Source: Streptomyces griseoluteus (GTDB lineage Bacteria > Actinomycetota > Actinomycetes > Streptomycetales > Streptomycetaceae). From it: a stretch of DNA of 64,000 nucleotides. The stretch spans positions 186,001 to 250,000 of the forward strand of contig JOBE01000001.1 in NCBI GenBank assembly GCA_000717735.1, written 5' to 3'. The notes beneath the pieces are model-generated. The model was not told the origin of the DNA and ran no database searches. It was given only the letters and a program-made list of their open reading frames with translations. Shown here in pieces: positions 23,360 to 32,211 of this stretch. A program made the position numbers and the translations under genes. Position 1 is the first letter of the stretch; each line of letters begins with the position of its first letter.

Positions 23360-24209
23360 CATCCGGCGGAGATTCCTCCGCCGGGATTCCGCCGGGGCGT
23401 GCGCGCCCCTCCGCGAGCAGCACCAGGACCCGCATGTCGAGGACGACGACCGTGCGGTGCGCGGTGCGGACCACGTCCTGTTCCCGGAGCAGGCGCAGCG
23501 CCTTGGCGACCGCCTCCCGGGTGGCTCCGACGGCCGCCGCCAGATCGTGCTGGGGCAGCGGCAGTTCGAGTACGGTCCCGGCTTCCCCCTGCCGTCCCGC
23601 GCGCTCGGCCAGTTCGACGAGACGGGCCGCGAGGCGCTGGAGGACGGTCTCGGAGGCGAGTGCGCGGCGTTCGACGTCGGCGCTGCGCAGCCGGGTGGCG
23701 AGCTGGCGCATGACCAGCGAGGTGGCGTGCGGACGGGCGGCGAGGAAGCCCCGGAACCGGTCGCCGGAGACGGCCACCGCCTCGACCGTGCCGAGGGCGG
23801 TGACGCTGGCGCTGCGCGGGCGCCGGTCGACGGCGGCGAGGTCGCCGACGACCTCGCCGGCGCCCCGGAGGGCGAGGATGAGCCGCGAACCGCGCTCGGT
23901 GCCGACGGAGACGACGGCCCATCCGGAGAGCAGCGCGAGGACGAAGGCGCTGGTGTCGCGTTCGCGGATCATCACCTCCCCGGGTTCGTAGACGCGCCGG
24001 GCTCCCTCGGCGAGCAGGGACCGCCGGTCGGCCGCGGGGAGGGCATGGAGGAAGGAGCGGTCCTGGCCGAAGAGACTCACCGACCGCTCACCCCCGTACC
24101 GTCCTCGGGCCCTCCGGGAAAGACCGCCCACCGGTGCCCGACCGGCGCGTTCGCGTGCCTGTTCTCGCCTCATGTGGCTCACTGGGTCCCGCAGTTGACG
24201 CTCTGTCAC
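23355..24209 (-). CDS. Crp/Fnr-family transcription regulator with intact cyclic nucleotide pocket
   Basis: The 284-residue protein has an N-terminal Arg-rich extension, a cNMP-binding beta barrel (about 50-165) and a C-terminal Crp-type winged helix (L-P-Q-H-D-L-A-A-A-V-G-A-T-R-E-A-V near 219-236). The pocket keeps the residues that contact the cyclic nucleotide in Crp: G-E (118-119) and R-S-A (132-134). It lies 92 bp upstream of the cyclase-like gene on the same strand, so it could read the product of that enzyme and control the operon. The start is not certain: GTG at 24209 has no good ribosome binding site, and an ATG 12 codons on is an alternative. Confidence 0.85.
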   Translation of the reverse strand: MTERQLRDPVSHMRREQARERAGRAPVGGLSRRARGRYGGERSVSLFGQDRSFLHALPAADRRSLLAEGARRVYEPGEVMIRERDTSAFVLALLSGWAVVSVGTERGSRLILALRGAGEVVGDLAAVDRRPRSASVTALGTVEAVAVSGDRFRGFLAARPHATSLVMRQLATRLRSADVERRALASETVLQRLAARLVELAERAGRQGEAGTVLELPLPQHDLAAAVGATREAVAKALRLLREQDVVRTAHRTVVVLDMRVLVLLAEGRARPGGIPAEESPPDV

Positions 24210-24339
24210 GTCACGGGGTGAAGAACGCTAGAGGGTGCGGAAGAAACGCGTCAACGGGCACGGGGGGCGCAGGGGAGCGCCGTTCGCGGCACCCCTGCGC
24301 CCCCCGTCGGATCTCGTCGGTCAGGCCGGGCTCACGGCC

Positions 24340-26868
24340 TCAGAGCCTCGGGTCCACCGGCTCCGATTCCAGGGCCAGGACCGCGAAGACGGCCTCGTGG
24401 ACCCGCCAGAGCGGCTCCCCTTCCGCGAGCCGGTCGAGCGCCTCCAGGCCCAGCGCGTACTCGCGCAGCGCCAGCGAGCGCTTGTGGCCGAGGAACCGCT
24501 GCCGCAGCCGCTCCAGGTTCTCCGGCCGGGTGTACTCGGGGCCGTAGATGATCCGGAGGTACTCCCGGCCGCGTACCTTCACGCCCGGCTGGGCGAGCCT
24601 GCCCTTGGGGTCGCGGACGAGCGCGGCCAGCGGCTTGACGACCATGCCCTCACCGCCCGTGCCGGTCATTTCCAGCCACCAGTCGACGCCCGCCCGGACC
24701 GACGCCTCGTCGCCGGTGTCGACGACGAGCCGGCGGGTGACCTGGAGCAGCCCGGTCGGATCGTGCTCCACGAGCCGGTCGAGCCAGGCCAGCTGCTCGT
24801 CGTGGGGTACGGCGGCGAGCGAGCGTCCGGTCGCCGCGAGCAGCTGGAAGGGGGCGAACCGTACGCCCTCCAGACCCTCGGTCGGCCAGCAGTACCTGCG
24901 GTACGCCTCGGTGAACGCGGCCGCGTCCGCCGCCCGCTCCCGCTGCTTGGCGAGCAGCCCGTCGATCCCGTCGACCCCGCGTGCCACCGCCCGTTCGAGG
25001 GCGGCGACGGCGCCGGGGAAGACGGCTCCGGAGGCCGCGCCGACCGCCGCGTACTGGTGGCGGAGCAGCCCGGCCGACTTGAGCGACCACGGCATCAGCT
25101 CGCCGTCGAGCAGCAGCCAGTCCGCGCCGAACTCGTCCCAGAGCCCAGCGGCCCCGATCGCGGTCCGCAGCCGGCCGAGGACCTCCTCGGTGACGGCCGG
25201 GTCGTCGAAGAAGGGCCGCCCGGTGCGGGTGTGCAGCGCACCGGTCACGCCGTCGACGCCGAAGTGCTCGCGGGCGGCCCCGGCGTCCCGGCAGACCAGG
25301 GCCACGGCCCGGGAGCCCATGTGCTTCTCCTCGCACACGACCCGCTCGACGCCGTCCGCCCGGTACTGGGCGAAGGCCTCGGCCGGGTGCTCCAGGTAGC
25401 CCTCCTCCTTCGAGGTGGCGGTCGGCGCCATCGTCGGCGGCAGGTAGGCGAGCAGCCGGGGGTCGACCGCGAACCGGCTCATCACTTCAAGGGCCGCCGC
25501 CGCGTTCTCCTCCCGCACGGCGACGTTGCCGTGGTGCCGGGTCTCCACGATCCGCCGGCCGTGCACGTCGGCCAGGTCCAGGGGGCGTCCCTGGTGCCCG
25601 CCCGGCGCCTCGGTCGCGAGCGGCCGGGCCGGCTCGTACCAGACGCGCTCGGCCGGTACGTCGACGAGTTCGCGCTCCGGCCAGCGCAAGGCGGTCATCT
25701 TGCCGCCGAAGACGGCTCCGGTGTCGAGACAGATGGTGTTGTTGATCCAGGACGTGTTCGGCACGGGGGTGTGCCCGTACACGACGGTGGCCCGCCCCCG
25801 GTACTCCTCGGCCCACGGGTAGCGCACCGGCAGCCCGAACTCGTCGGTCTCGCCTGTGGTGTCCCCGTAGAGGGCGTGCGAGCGCACCCGCCCGGAGGTC
25901 CGGCCGTGGTACTTCTCCGGCAGTCCTGCGTGACAGACGACGAGGTCGCCGCCGTCGAGGACGTAGTGGCTGACGAGTCCTTCGATGAACCGTCCGACCT
26001 GGGCCCGGAACTCCTCGCTCTCGCGCCCCAGCTGCTCGATCGTCTCGGCCAGGCCGTGCGTCTCCTGCACCTTGCGGCCCTTGAGCCAGCGGCCGAGCTT
26101 GTTCTCGTGGTTGCCGGGGACGCACAGCGCGTCGCCCGAGGCGACCATGCCCATCACCCGGCGCAGCACGCCCGGCGAGTCGGGGCCCCGGTCGACGAGG
26201 TCGCCGACGAAGACCGCCGTACGCCCCTCGGGGTGGTGGCCGTCGACGTAGCCGAGCTTCGCGAGCAGGGTCTCCAGCTCGGAGCGGCAGCCGTGGATGT
26301 CACCGATGATGTCGAAGGGGCCGGTGAGGTGGCGCAGGTCGTTGAAGCGGCGCTCCAGGACGACTTCGGCGTCCTCTACCTCCTCGACGGACCGCAGCAC
26401 GTGCACCTTGCGGAAACCCTCGCGCTCCAGGCCCCGCAGCGACCGGCGCAGCTCGCGGCGGTGACGCTGGATGACGTGCGCGGGCATGTCCGCGCGGTCC
26501 GGGCGTGCGGCGTTCCGGCTGCGGCACACGTCCTCGGGCAGGTCGAGGACGATCGCGATGGGCAGCACGTCGTGGGACCTGGCCAGCTGGACGAGCTGAC
26601 GGCGGGCCTCCTGCTGCACGTTGGTGGCGTCGACGACGGCGAGGCGTCCGGCCGCGAGGCGCTTGCCGACGATGTAGTGGAGGACGTCGAAGGCGTCCCG
26701 GCTCGCGGACTGGTCGTTCTCGTCGTCGGCGACGAGCCCCCGGCAGAAGTCGGAGGAGACGATCTCGGTCGGCTTGAAGTGGCGCCGGGCGAAGGTGGAC
26801 TTGCCGGAGCCGGTGGCACCGACGAGCACCACGAGGGACAGGTCGGTGACGGGCAGCGTACGGGTCAT
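24340..26868 (-). CDS. pnkp: Polynucleotide kinase-phosphatase-adenylyltransferase (RNA repair)
   Basis: The 842-residue enzyme has the three modules of bacterial Pnkp. The N-terminal 5'-OH kinase has P-loop G-A-T-G-S-G-K-S-T at 17-25. The calcineurin-like 2',3'-phosphatase has G-D-I-H-G, G-D-L-V-D-R-G-P and G-N-H-E motifs (about 185-260). The C-terminal ligase-type adenylyltransferase has E-E-K-H-M-G-S-R (nucleotidyl Lys near 500) and a late V-V-K-P-L-A / V-K-V-R motif region. It heals and, with Hen1, seals and protects broken RNA ends such as ribotoxin-cleaved tRNA. It starts with ATG in an ATGA overlap with hen1 and has GGAGG 7 nt upstream. It lies 130 bp before the Crp-family gene. Confidence 0.95.
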   Translation of the reverse strand: MTRTLPVTDLSLVVLVGATGSGKSTFARRHFKPTEIVSSDFCRGLVADDENDQSASRDAFDVLHYIVGKRLAAGRLAVVDATNVQQEARRQLVQLARSHDVLPIAIVLDLPEDVCRSRNAARPDRADMPAHVIQRHRRELRRSLRGLEREGFRKVHVLRSVEEVEDAEVVLERRFNDLRHLTGPFDIIGDIHGCRSELETLLAKLGYVDGHHPEGRTAVFVGDLVDRGPDSPGVLRRVMGMVASGDALCVPGNHENKLGRWLKGRKVQETHGLAETIEQLGRESEEFRAQVGRFIEGLVSHYVLDGGDLVVCHAGLPEKYHGRTSGRVRSHALYGDTTGETDEFGLPVRYPWAEEYRGRATVVYGHTPVPNTSWINNTICLDTGAVFGGKMTALRWPERELVDVPAERVWYEPARPLATEAPGGHQGRPLDLADVHGRRIVETRHHGNVAVREENAAAALEVMSRFAVDPRLLAYLPPTMAPTATSKEEGYLEHPAEAFAQYRADGVERVVCEEKHMGSRAVALVCRDAGAAREHFGVDGVTGALHTRTGRPFFDDPAVTEEVLGRLRTAIGAAGLWDEFGADWLLLDGELMPWSLKSAGLLRHQYAAVGAASGAVFPGAVAALERAVARGVDGIDGLLAKQRERAADAAAFTEAYRRYCWPTEGLEGVRFAPFQLLAATGRSLAAVPHDEQLAWLDRLVEHDPTGLLQVTRRLVVDTGDEASVRAGVDWWLEMTGTGGEGMVVKPLAALVRDPKGRLAQPGVKVRGREYLRIIYGPEYTRPENLERLRQRFLGHKRSLALREYALGLEALDRLAEGEPLWRVHEAVFAVLALESEPVDPRL

Positions 26869-28400
26869 GCCGCGACCTCCTTCAGGGTCTCGTCGGTACG
26901 GGTGACGCCGGTCCCGCCGGTGCGGGTGGCGTCCGTGCGGTTCTGGTCGGTGCGGTTCTCGTCGGTGCGGGTGAAGACGGCCATCTGGGTGGGCGGTCCG
27001 ACCTCGGGGTCGTCGGGACCGACGGGGGTGAACCCGACGCCGTACCCGTACCGCTCGGCCACCGACACGGCCCAGCTCCGGAACTCCTCGCGCGTCCACT
27101 CGAAGCGGTGGTCGCTGTGCCGGACGTGTCCGGCGGGGAGCGTCTCCCAACGGACGTTGTACTCGACGTTCGGCGTGGTCACGAGGACCGTACGCGGCCG
27201 GGCAGAGCCGAACACCGCGTACTCCAGGGCCGGCAGCCTCGGCAGGTCGAGGTGCTCGATCACCTCGCTGAGCACGGCCGCGTCGTAGCCGGTCAGCCGC
27301 TTGTCGGTGTACGCGAGCGAGCCCTGCAGCAGCTTCACGCGGGCCGCCTGCCGCTCCCCCATCCGGTCGAGCCGCAGCCGGCGGGCGGCGACGGTCAGGG
27401 CGCGGACGGACACGTCGACACCGACGACCTCCGTGAAGCGGACGTCCTTGAGCAGTGCCTGCACCAGCTGGCCCTGGCCGCAGCCCAGGTCGAGGACCCG
27501 GCTCGCCTCCGCCGTGGTCAGGGCGGCGACGATCGCCTCCCGTCGCTGCTCGGCGAGCGGCACCGGCCGCTCCTCGGTGTCGGTCGACTCGTCGACGGCG
27601 TTGTCGACGTCGTCGATGTCCAGGCCCTCGGCCTCGGCGAGCCGCACCAGTTCGAGCCGCTCCGTCGCCTCGCGGGCCAGGCCCCAGCGGCGGGAGAGGT
27701 AGCGCGCCGTGATCAGCTTCCGCGCGGGGTGGCCGGCGAGCCAGCCGTCACCGGCGCGCAGCAGCTTGTCGACCTCGTCGGGGGCGACCCAGTAGTGCTT
27801 GGCGTCGTCGAGGACCGGCAGCAGGACGTACAGGTGGTTGAGGGCGTCCGCGAGCCGCAGCTCGCCCTCCAGGACCAGCCGTACGTAGCGGGAGTCGCCC
27901 CACGCGGGGAACTCCCCGTCCAGGGCCACCGGCTCGACGTCCACCGTGTCCCAGCCCAGCGGACCGAACAGCGCGCGCACCAGGTCCGCGCCGCCCCTCG
28001 CGGGCAGCGCGGGGACCTCGACGCGCAGCGGCAGCGGCGCGGCGGCCCGCTCGGGCATCGCCTGGCACACGCCGTGCAGCGCCGTCTTGAAGACCTTGGC
28101 GAGTGCGACGGCGAGCAGCGAGGACGCCGCGTAGGGCCGGTCGTTGACGTACTGCGCGAGCGCGGAGTCCGGGGCGCCGCCCCGGCCCTTGCCCTTGCCG
28201 CGGCGCACCAGCGCCACGGGGTCCACCTCCAGGAGAAGTGCCGCCGTGCACCGCTCGGCGCTCGCCTCGGGGTAGAGGACGTGCGCCGTGCCGTGAGAAG
28301 TCGAGAACGTCTGCGCCCGCTCGGGATGCTTGTGCAGCAGAAAGCCGAGATCGGTCGCGGGACGCTCCTGGTTGCCGGTCGTACTGATCGTCAGGAACAC
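26865..28400 (-). CDS. hen1: 3'-terminal RNA ribose 2'-O-methyltransferase Hen1
   Basis: The 511-residue protein has the bacterial Hen1 N-terminal domain (F-L-T-I-S-T-T-G at the start, needed for ligase activation of Pnkp) and a C-terminal methyltransferase with S-A-M motif V-L-D-L-G-C-G-Q-G-Q. The Hen1 metal motif E-V-I-E-H-L-D and the later H-S-D-H-R-F-E-W also fit. It methylates the 2'-OH at the break before ligation so the RNA cannot be cut again at that site. The C-terminal 35 residues are a low-complexity stretch of R-T-D units. GTG at 28400 is chosen because family members begin at this F-L-T motif; the ribosome binding site is weak. It is the first gene of the two-gene operon with pnkp. 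Confidence 0.95.
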   Translation of the reverse strand: MFLTISTTGNQERPATDLGFLLHKHPERAQTFSTSHGTAHVLYPEASAERCTAALLLEVDPVALVRRGKGKGRGGAPDSALAQYVNDRPYAASSLLAVALAKVFKTALHGVCQAMPERAAAPLPLRVEVPALPARGGADLVRALFGPLGWDTVDVEPVALDGEFPAWGDSRYVRLVLEGELRLADALNHLYVLLPVLDDAKHYWVAPDEVDKLLRAGDGWLAGHPARKLITARYLSRRWGLAREATERLELVRLAEAEGLDIDDVDNAVDESTDTEERPVPLAEQRREAIVAALTTAEASRVLDLGCGQGQLVQALLKDVRFTEVVGVDVSVRALTVAARRLRLDRMGERQAARVKLLQGSLAYTDKRLTGYDAAVLSEVIEHLDLPRLPALEYAVFGSARPRTVLVTTPNVEYNVRWETLPAGHVRHSDHRFEWTREEFRSWAVSVAERYGYGVGFTPVGPDDPEVGPPTQMAVFTRTDENRTDQNRTDATRTGGTGVTRTDETLKEVAA

Positions 28401-28461
28401 CCGTCCGAGTATGGTTCCCCTCTCCCCGGCCCCACCAGGCATTTTCGGGCGCCGGGCCCGG

Positions 28462-29670
28462 TCAGGTCGTGTAGTCGGCGTTGACGCGGACGTAGCCGGC
28501 GGACAGGTCGCAGCCGTAGACCGTGGCCTCGGCCTCCCCGATGCCGAGCGTGATGACGATGTCGACCTCGTCCCGGCGCATGATGCCGGCGAGCGCGTCG
28601 AGGGTGTCGGCCCCGGGCTCCTCCGGGTACACCTCGACGTCGCCGAACCGCACGGTCATCTTGTCCGGCGCGATGTCGGTGTCGTCGGTGTTCTTGCCGA
28701 CGGCCATCAGGACGCGGCCCCAGTTGGGATCGGCGCCGTGGACGGCGGTCTTGACCAGCGGGGAGTTCACCACGCTCTTGGCGACGCGCTTGGCCTGTCC
28801 GTGGTCGCCGGCCTGGGCGACCGTGACGCGCAGGAGCTTGGTGGCGCCTTCGCCGTCACCGGCCAACTGCAGGGTGAGGTCCAGGCAGAGGTCGGCGAGG
28901 GCTTCGGCGAACACGGCCGGATCGACCGGTCCTGCGGCGCCGTTGGCGATGACCGCCACCGTGTCGGACGTGGAGGTGTCGGTGTCGACGCTCAGGCAGT
29001 CGAACGTGCGGTCCACCGCCGCGCGCAAGGCGCTGTCCAGGCCGGCAGGGGACACGTCCGCGTCGGTGAACAGGTAGGCCAGCATCGTGGCCATGTTCGG
29101 CTCCAGCATGCCGACCCCCTTGGCGACGCCCACGACGCGGGCCTGCCCGACGGTCCGCACGGCGGTCTTCGGGCGGGTGTCGGTGGTCATCATCGCGCGC
29201 GCCACGTCCAGCGGCCCCGCCACGAACGCCGCGAGGCCGCGGCCGCTGCCGGCGGTCTCGTCGAAGTGCGCGCGGATGGTGTCCATCGGCAGCGGGCGTC
29301 CGATGACGCCGGTGGAGCCGATGAGCACCTCACCCTCCGGGATGCCCAGGATCCCCGCGACGCGACGGACGACCTCGGCGGCGTTCTCCTCGCCCTGGCG
29401 GCCGGTGGCGACGTTGGCGTTCTGGGCGAGTGTCGTCACGGCACGCAGGTTCCGCCCCGCGGCGTGCGCACGGCTGAGGACGACGGCCGGACCCGCGAAG
29501 AGGCTCCGGGTGAACATCGCCGCGCTGACGGCCGGCCGGTCCGACGCGACGACGGAGATGTCGTCGCCGTGTACGCGCAGTCCGCCGTTCCCCGTGTAGG
29601 CCCGGAAGCCGGTCGGCCACGTCACGGAGCCCGAGTCCCCGCCACCCTCGAATGCATGATCATGCGTCAT
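28462..29670 (-). CDS. argJ: Ornithine acetyltransferase (ArgJ/OAT2-like)
   Basis: The 402-residue product is a full-length N-terminal-nucleophile acetyltransferase that moves acetyl from N-acetylornithine to glutamate. The self-cleavage and catalytic motif K-G-V-G-M-L-E-P-N-M-A-T-M-L is present, with Thr as the new N-terminus of the beta chain. The C-terminus (D-P-N-W-G-R-V-L-M-A-V-G and G-Y-V-R-V-N-A-D-Y-T-T) resembles the OAT2 protein of the clavulanic acid cluster more than usual ArgJ, by memory of that sequence. No argC, argB or argD is next to it, so it is probably a second copy. The ATG at 29670 has no ribosome binding site; a GTG at 29622 preceded by GGGGA is an alternative start. Confidence 0.9.
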   Translation of the reverse strand: MTHDHAFEGGGDSGSVTWPTGFRAYTGNGGLRVHGDDISVVASDRPAVSAAMFTRSLFAGPAVVLSRAHAAGRNLRAVTTLAQNANVATGRQGEENAAEVVRRVAGILGIPEGEVLIGSTGVIGRPLPMDTIRAHFDETAGSGRGLAAFVAGPLDVARAMMTTDTRPKTAVRTVGQARVVGVAKGVGMLEPNMATMLAYLFTDADVSPAGLDSALRAAVDRTFDCLSVDTDTSTSDTVAVIANGAAGPVDPAVFAEALADLCLDLTLQLAGDGEGATKLLRVTVAQAGDHGQAKRVAKSVVNSPLVKTAVHGADPNWGRVLMAVGKNTDDTDIAPDKMTVRFGDVEVYPEEPGADTLDALAGIMRRDEVDIVITLGIGEAEATVYGCDLSAGYVRVNADYTT

Positions 29671-29692
29671 GGCGCATATATTTACATGTCAA
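29652..29692 (-). promoter_or_regulatory. AT-rich palindromic region before argJ, possible ARG box
   Basis: The perfect 12-bp palindrome GCATGATCATGC (29654-29665) is followed by further TGCAT/GCGCAT-like half-sites and an AT-rich stretch. On the minus strand a TTGACA lies at the outer edge (complement of 29685-29690 region). ARG boxes of Streptomyces arg genes are built on similar TGCAT half-sites, so ArgR control is plausible. The palindrome overlaps the first codons, which would favour the downstream GTG start. Confidence 0.4.
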
Positions 29693-29722
29693 GGATCGGC
29701 TGTCCATGTGCTTTCAGCCGGC

Positions 29723-30640
29723 TCAGTCCCCCTCCTCGCCGGCGGCGAGGGACGCCGCCAGAGCCGTGATCGCGGCGGGGCCCACCCGGCAGCAGCCACC
29801 GACGATCCGGGCACCGGCCGCGGCCCATTCGGCGGCGCGGGCCGGGTCGAAGGCCGTGTCGCCGCCCCAGCCCCGCCCACCGGCGTCCCACAGTTCACCG
29901 CTGTTGGGGTAGACCACGGCCGGCTTGCCGGTCACCTCCACCGCACGCTCCACGGCGGCCCCCGCCCCGGCCGGGTCGCAGCAGTTGACCCCCACGGCGA
30001 CGACCTGGTCGTTCCCGGTGGCGACCGCGAAGGCCTCCGCCAGGTCCTGACCGGCCCGGGTCCGGCCGCCCTCGACCGTGTACGACAGCCACACGGGCAC
30101 CCCACACCCCTCGGCCGCCCGCACCAACGCCTCCGCCTCCACCACGTCCGGAACGGTCTCCAGGGCGAGCACGTCCGGCTCCGCCGCCACGAGCGCCTCG
30201 ATCCGGGGCCGGTGGAACGCCTCAAGCTCCCGTACGGACAGCCCGTACCGTCCCCGGTACTCGCTCCCGTCCGCGAGCATCGCGCCGTACGGCCCCACGG
30301 ACGCGGCGACCCAGATCTCCTCCCTGACGCGCCCCGCCGCCGTCCGGGCCAGCTCCACGCTCCGCGCGAGCAACCGGGCCGCCGCCTCGCGGCCGACACC
30401 CCGCCGGGCGAAGCCCTCGAAGGTGGCCTGGTAGCTGGAGGTGATCAGCACCCGGGCGCCGGCCCGAACGTACGCCGCATGCGCCGCCTCGATCTGCTCG
30501 GGCCCGTCGGCGAGGAGCCGCGCGGACCAGAGTGCGTCCGTGAGGTCGCATCCCTGCGCCTCCAACTGGTTGGACAGCCCGCCGTCGAGGACGAGCACCC
30601 CCGCCCCGAGGGCTTCGGCGAACGTACGGACCGGCTTCAT
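29723..30640 (-). CDS. mmuM: Homocysteine S-methyltransferase
   Basis: The 305-residue protein is a zinc-dependent S-methyltransferase of the MmuM/BHMT family. It uses S-methylmethionine (or S-adenosylmethionine) to methylate homocysteine to methionine. Visible zinc ligands are the Cys in G-V-N-C-C and the pair in G-G-C-C-R near the C-terminus. The N-terminal D-G-G-L-S-N-Q-L-E motif and the T-S-S-Y-Q-A-T strand are typical of the barrel. The ATG at 30640 follows a GGGGAG 9 nt upstream. It is on the same strand as its neighbours, 13 bp after the oxidoreductase gene and 52 bp before argJ. Confidence 0.92.
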   Translation of the reverse strand: MKPVRTFAEALGAGVLVLDGGLSNQLEAQGCDLTDALWSARLLADGPEQIEAAHAAYVRAGARVLITSSYQATFEGFARRGVGREAAARLLARSVELARTAAGRVREEIWVAASVGPYGAMLADGSEYRGRYGLSVRELEAFHRPRIEALVAAEPDVLALETVPDVVEAEALVRAAEGCGVPVWLSYTVEGGRTRAGQDLAEAFAVATGNDQVVAVGVNCCDPAGAGAAVERAVEVTGKPAVVYPNSGELWDAGGRGWGGDTAFDPARAAEWAAAGARIVGGCCRVGPAAITALAASLAAGEEGD

Positions 30641-30653
30641 CGGAGCACTCCCC

Positions 30654-31577
30654 TCATCCCAGCTGCGACTGGACCTGCGCGGAGATCAGCTCCAGGTGGT
30701 CCACGTCGTCCAGGTCCAGGACCTGGAGGTAGACCCGGGTGGAACCGACGGCGGCGTACCTCCCGAGCTTCTCGACGACCTCGGCGGGCGAGCCCGCGAG
30801 CCCGTTCGCCTTCAGCTCGTCCACGTCACGCCCGATGGCAGCGGCCCGGCGGGCCACCTCGGCGTCGTCCTTGCCGACGCAGACGACCAGCGCGTTGGAG
30901 TACACGAGGTCGTCGGGCGCCCGCCCCGCCTCCTCGGCTGCGGCCCGGACCCGGCCGAACTGCCGCTCGCTCTCCTCCAGGGACCCGAAGGGTAGGTTGA
31001 ACTCGTCCGCGTACCGCGCGGCCAGACGCGGCGTACGGCTGGCGCCGTGCCCGCCGATCAGCACCGGCACCCTGTCCTGGACGGGCTTGGGCAGCGCGGG
31101 AGAGTCGGTGAGCTGGTAGAACTCCCCGTCGTAGCTGAAGGTCTTGCCGATCTCGGTCTCCCACAGACCGGTGACGATCGCCAGCTGCTCCTCGAGCCGG
31201 CCGAACTTCTCCTTGGGGAACGGAATGCCGTAGGCCTTGTGCTCCTCCTCGAACCACCCCGCCCCGAGCCCCAGCTCGACCCGCCCGCCGGACATGCGGT
31301 CGACCTGGGCGACCTGGATGGCGAGCACGCCGGGCAGCCGGAAGGTACCCGCCGTCATCAGCGTGCCGAGGCGGATCCGCTGGGTCTCCCGGGCGAGCCC
31401 GGCCAACGTGATCCAGGCGTCCGTCGGCCCGGGCAGCCCGTCGGCCGAGCCCATGCTGAGGTAGTGGTCGGAGCGGAAGAAGGCGTCGAATCCGAGGTCC
31501 TCGGTGGCGCGTGCCACCCTGAGGAGGGTGTCGTAGTCCGCCCCCTGCTGGGGTTCCGTGAAGATGCGAAGATCCAT
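30654..31577 (-). CDS. LLM-class F420-dependent oxidoreductase
   Basis: This 307-residue TIM-barrel protein belongs to the luciferase-like monooxygenase class. Family features include the N-terminal M-D-L-R-I-F-T-E, the F-D-A-F-F-R-S-D-H-Y strand, the R-I-R-L-G-T-L-M-T loop and the E-L-G-L-G-A-G-W-F motif. Members with this pattern in actinomycetes usually use coenzyme F420; the substrate is unknown. There is no signal peptide. The ATG at 31577 is preceded by GGAGGC. The gene lies 13 bp upstream of the homocysteine methyltransferase gene and may be co-transcribed with it, though the functions show no clear link. Confidence 0.9.
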   Translation of the reverse strand: MDLRIFTEPQQGADYDTLLRVARATEDLGFDAFFRSDHYLSMGSADGLPGPTDAWITLAGLARETQRIRLGTLMTAGTFRLPGVLAIQVAQVDRMSGGRVELGLGAGWFEEEHKAYGIPFPKEKFGRLEEQLAIVTGLWETEIGKTFSYDGEFYQLTDSPALPKPVQDRVPVLIGGHGASRTPRLAARYADEFNLPFGSLEESERQFGRVRAAAEEAGRAPDDLVYSNALVVCVGKDDAEVARRAAAIGRDVDELKANGLAGSPAEVVEKLGRYAAVGSTRVYLQVLDLDDVDHLELISAQVQSQLG

Positions 31578-31822
31578 GCCTCCATCCTGCACCGTCGGGT
31601 GCGTGTCAACCTCTCCGTCAGCTCCTTGATCGCCGCGGCTCGGTCGGGTGAATATCCGGCCCCCTGGCGGGCCGCGTCCGCCCCGGCCAGTGACCGGGGC
31701 CCGGCACCCGTCGTTGGCTCGGGCGGAGCCGGACCGCCCGGCCCGCGCGCCGGCGGCCGCTGCCGGTGCGTCTCTCTCGTTGCCCCGTCCTCGGTGGCGG
31801 GGTCCGGGCCCAGGAGGCCGCC

Positions 31823-32038
31823 ATGTCCCAGGAAGCCGCGCCGGAGCGGGCCGTGCCCGAACAGCCGGTGCCGCAGTCCGTGCCCGAGCAGAAGGGCGCC
31901 GATGCACCCAAGGGCCTGCTCCAGCAGATGGAGGAGCTGATGGCGGCGCTCTCCGCCGACCTCTCGCAGCTGGACGCCGACCTCCAGTCCACGACCGACC
32001 GCCACGAGCCGGCCCAGCAGCGGCCCGAGCAGCGCTAG
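31823..32038 (+). CDS. Small acidic protein with predicted coiled coil, 71 aa
   Basis: The ATG at 31823 has a strong GGAGG 7 nt upstream, which argues that this short frame is translated. The first 30 residues are Pro/Glu/Gln-rich; residues about 31-57 form an amphipathic helix with Leu/Met heptads (L-L-Q-Q-M-E-E-L-M-A-A-L), likely a coiled coil. No known domain is recognised. It is divergent from the LLM oxidoreductase gene, with 245 bp between them in which I see no other gene. It is followed by a repeat-like stretch. Confidence 0.6.
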   Translation: MSQEAAPERAVPEQPVPQSVPEQKGADAPKGLLQQMEELMAALSADLSQLDADLQSTTDRHEPAQQRPEQR

Positions 32039-32040
32039 TC

Positions 32041-32165
32041 GACCGAGCGCCAGTCGGACCCACGCCATTCGGACCAGCGCGAGCCGGGCGGCCTGCGCGA
32101 GGGGGATCAGCGCAAGCCGGGTCGGCGCGAGCGGGATCGCCACCGGTCGGGCCGGCCCGCACCTG
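32041..32165. repeat. Degenerate 15-17 bp tandem repeats
   Basis: About seven imperfect units resembling AGCGCGAGCCGGG follow each other after the stop codon of the small gene. Units such as GCGCGAGCCGGG, GCGCAAGCCGGG and GCGCGAGCGGGA are the clearest. The minus strand reads as Leu/Ala/Arg repeats but has no start with a ribosome binding site, so I treat this as non-coding. Confidence 0.4.
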
Positions 32166-32211
32166 ACCGCCATGAACGGGACCGGTACCGGTCCTCGCCG
32201 TGCGCCGTTCA

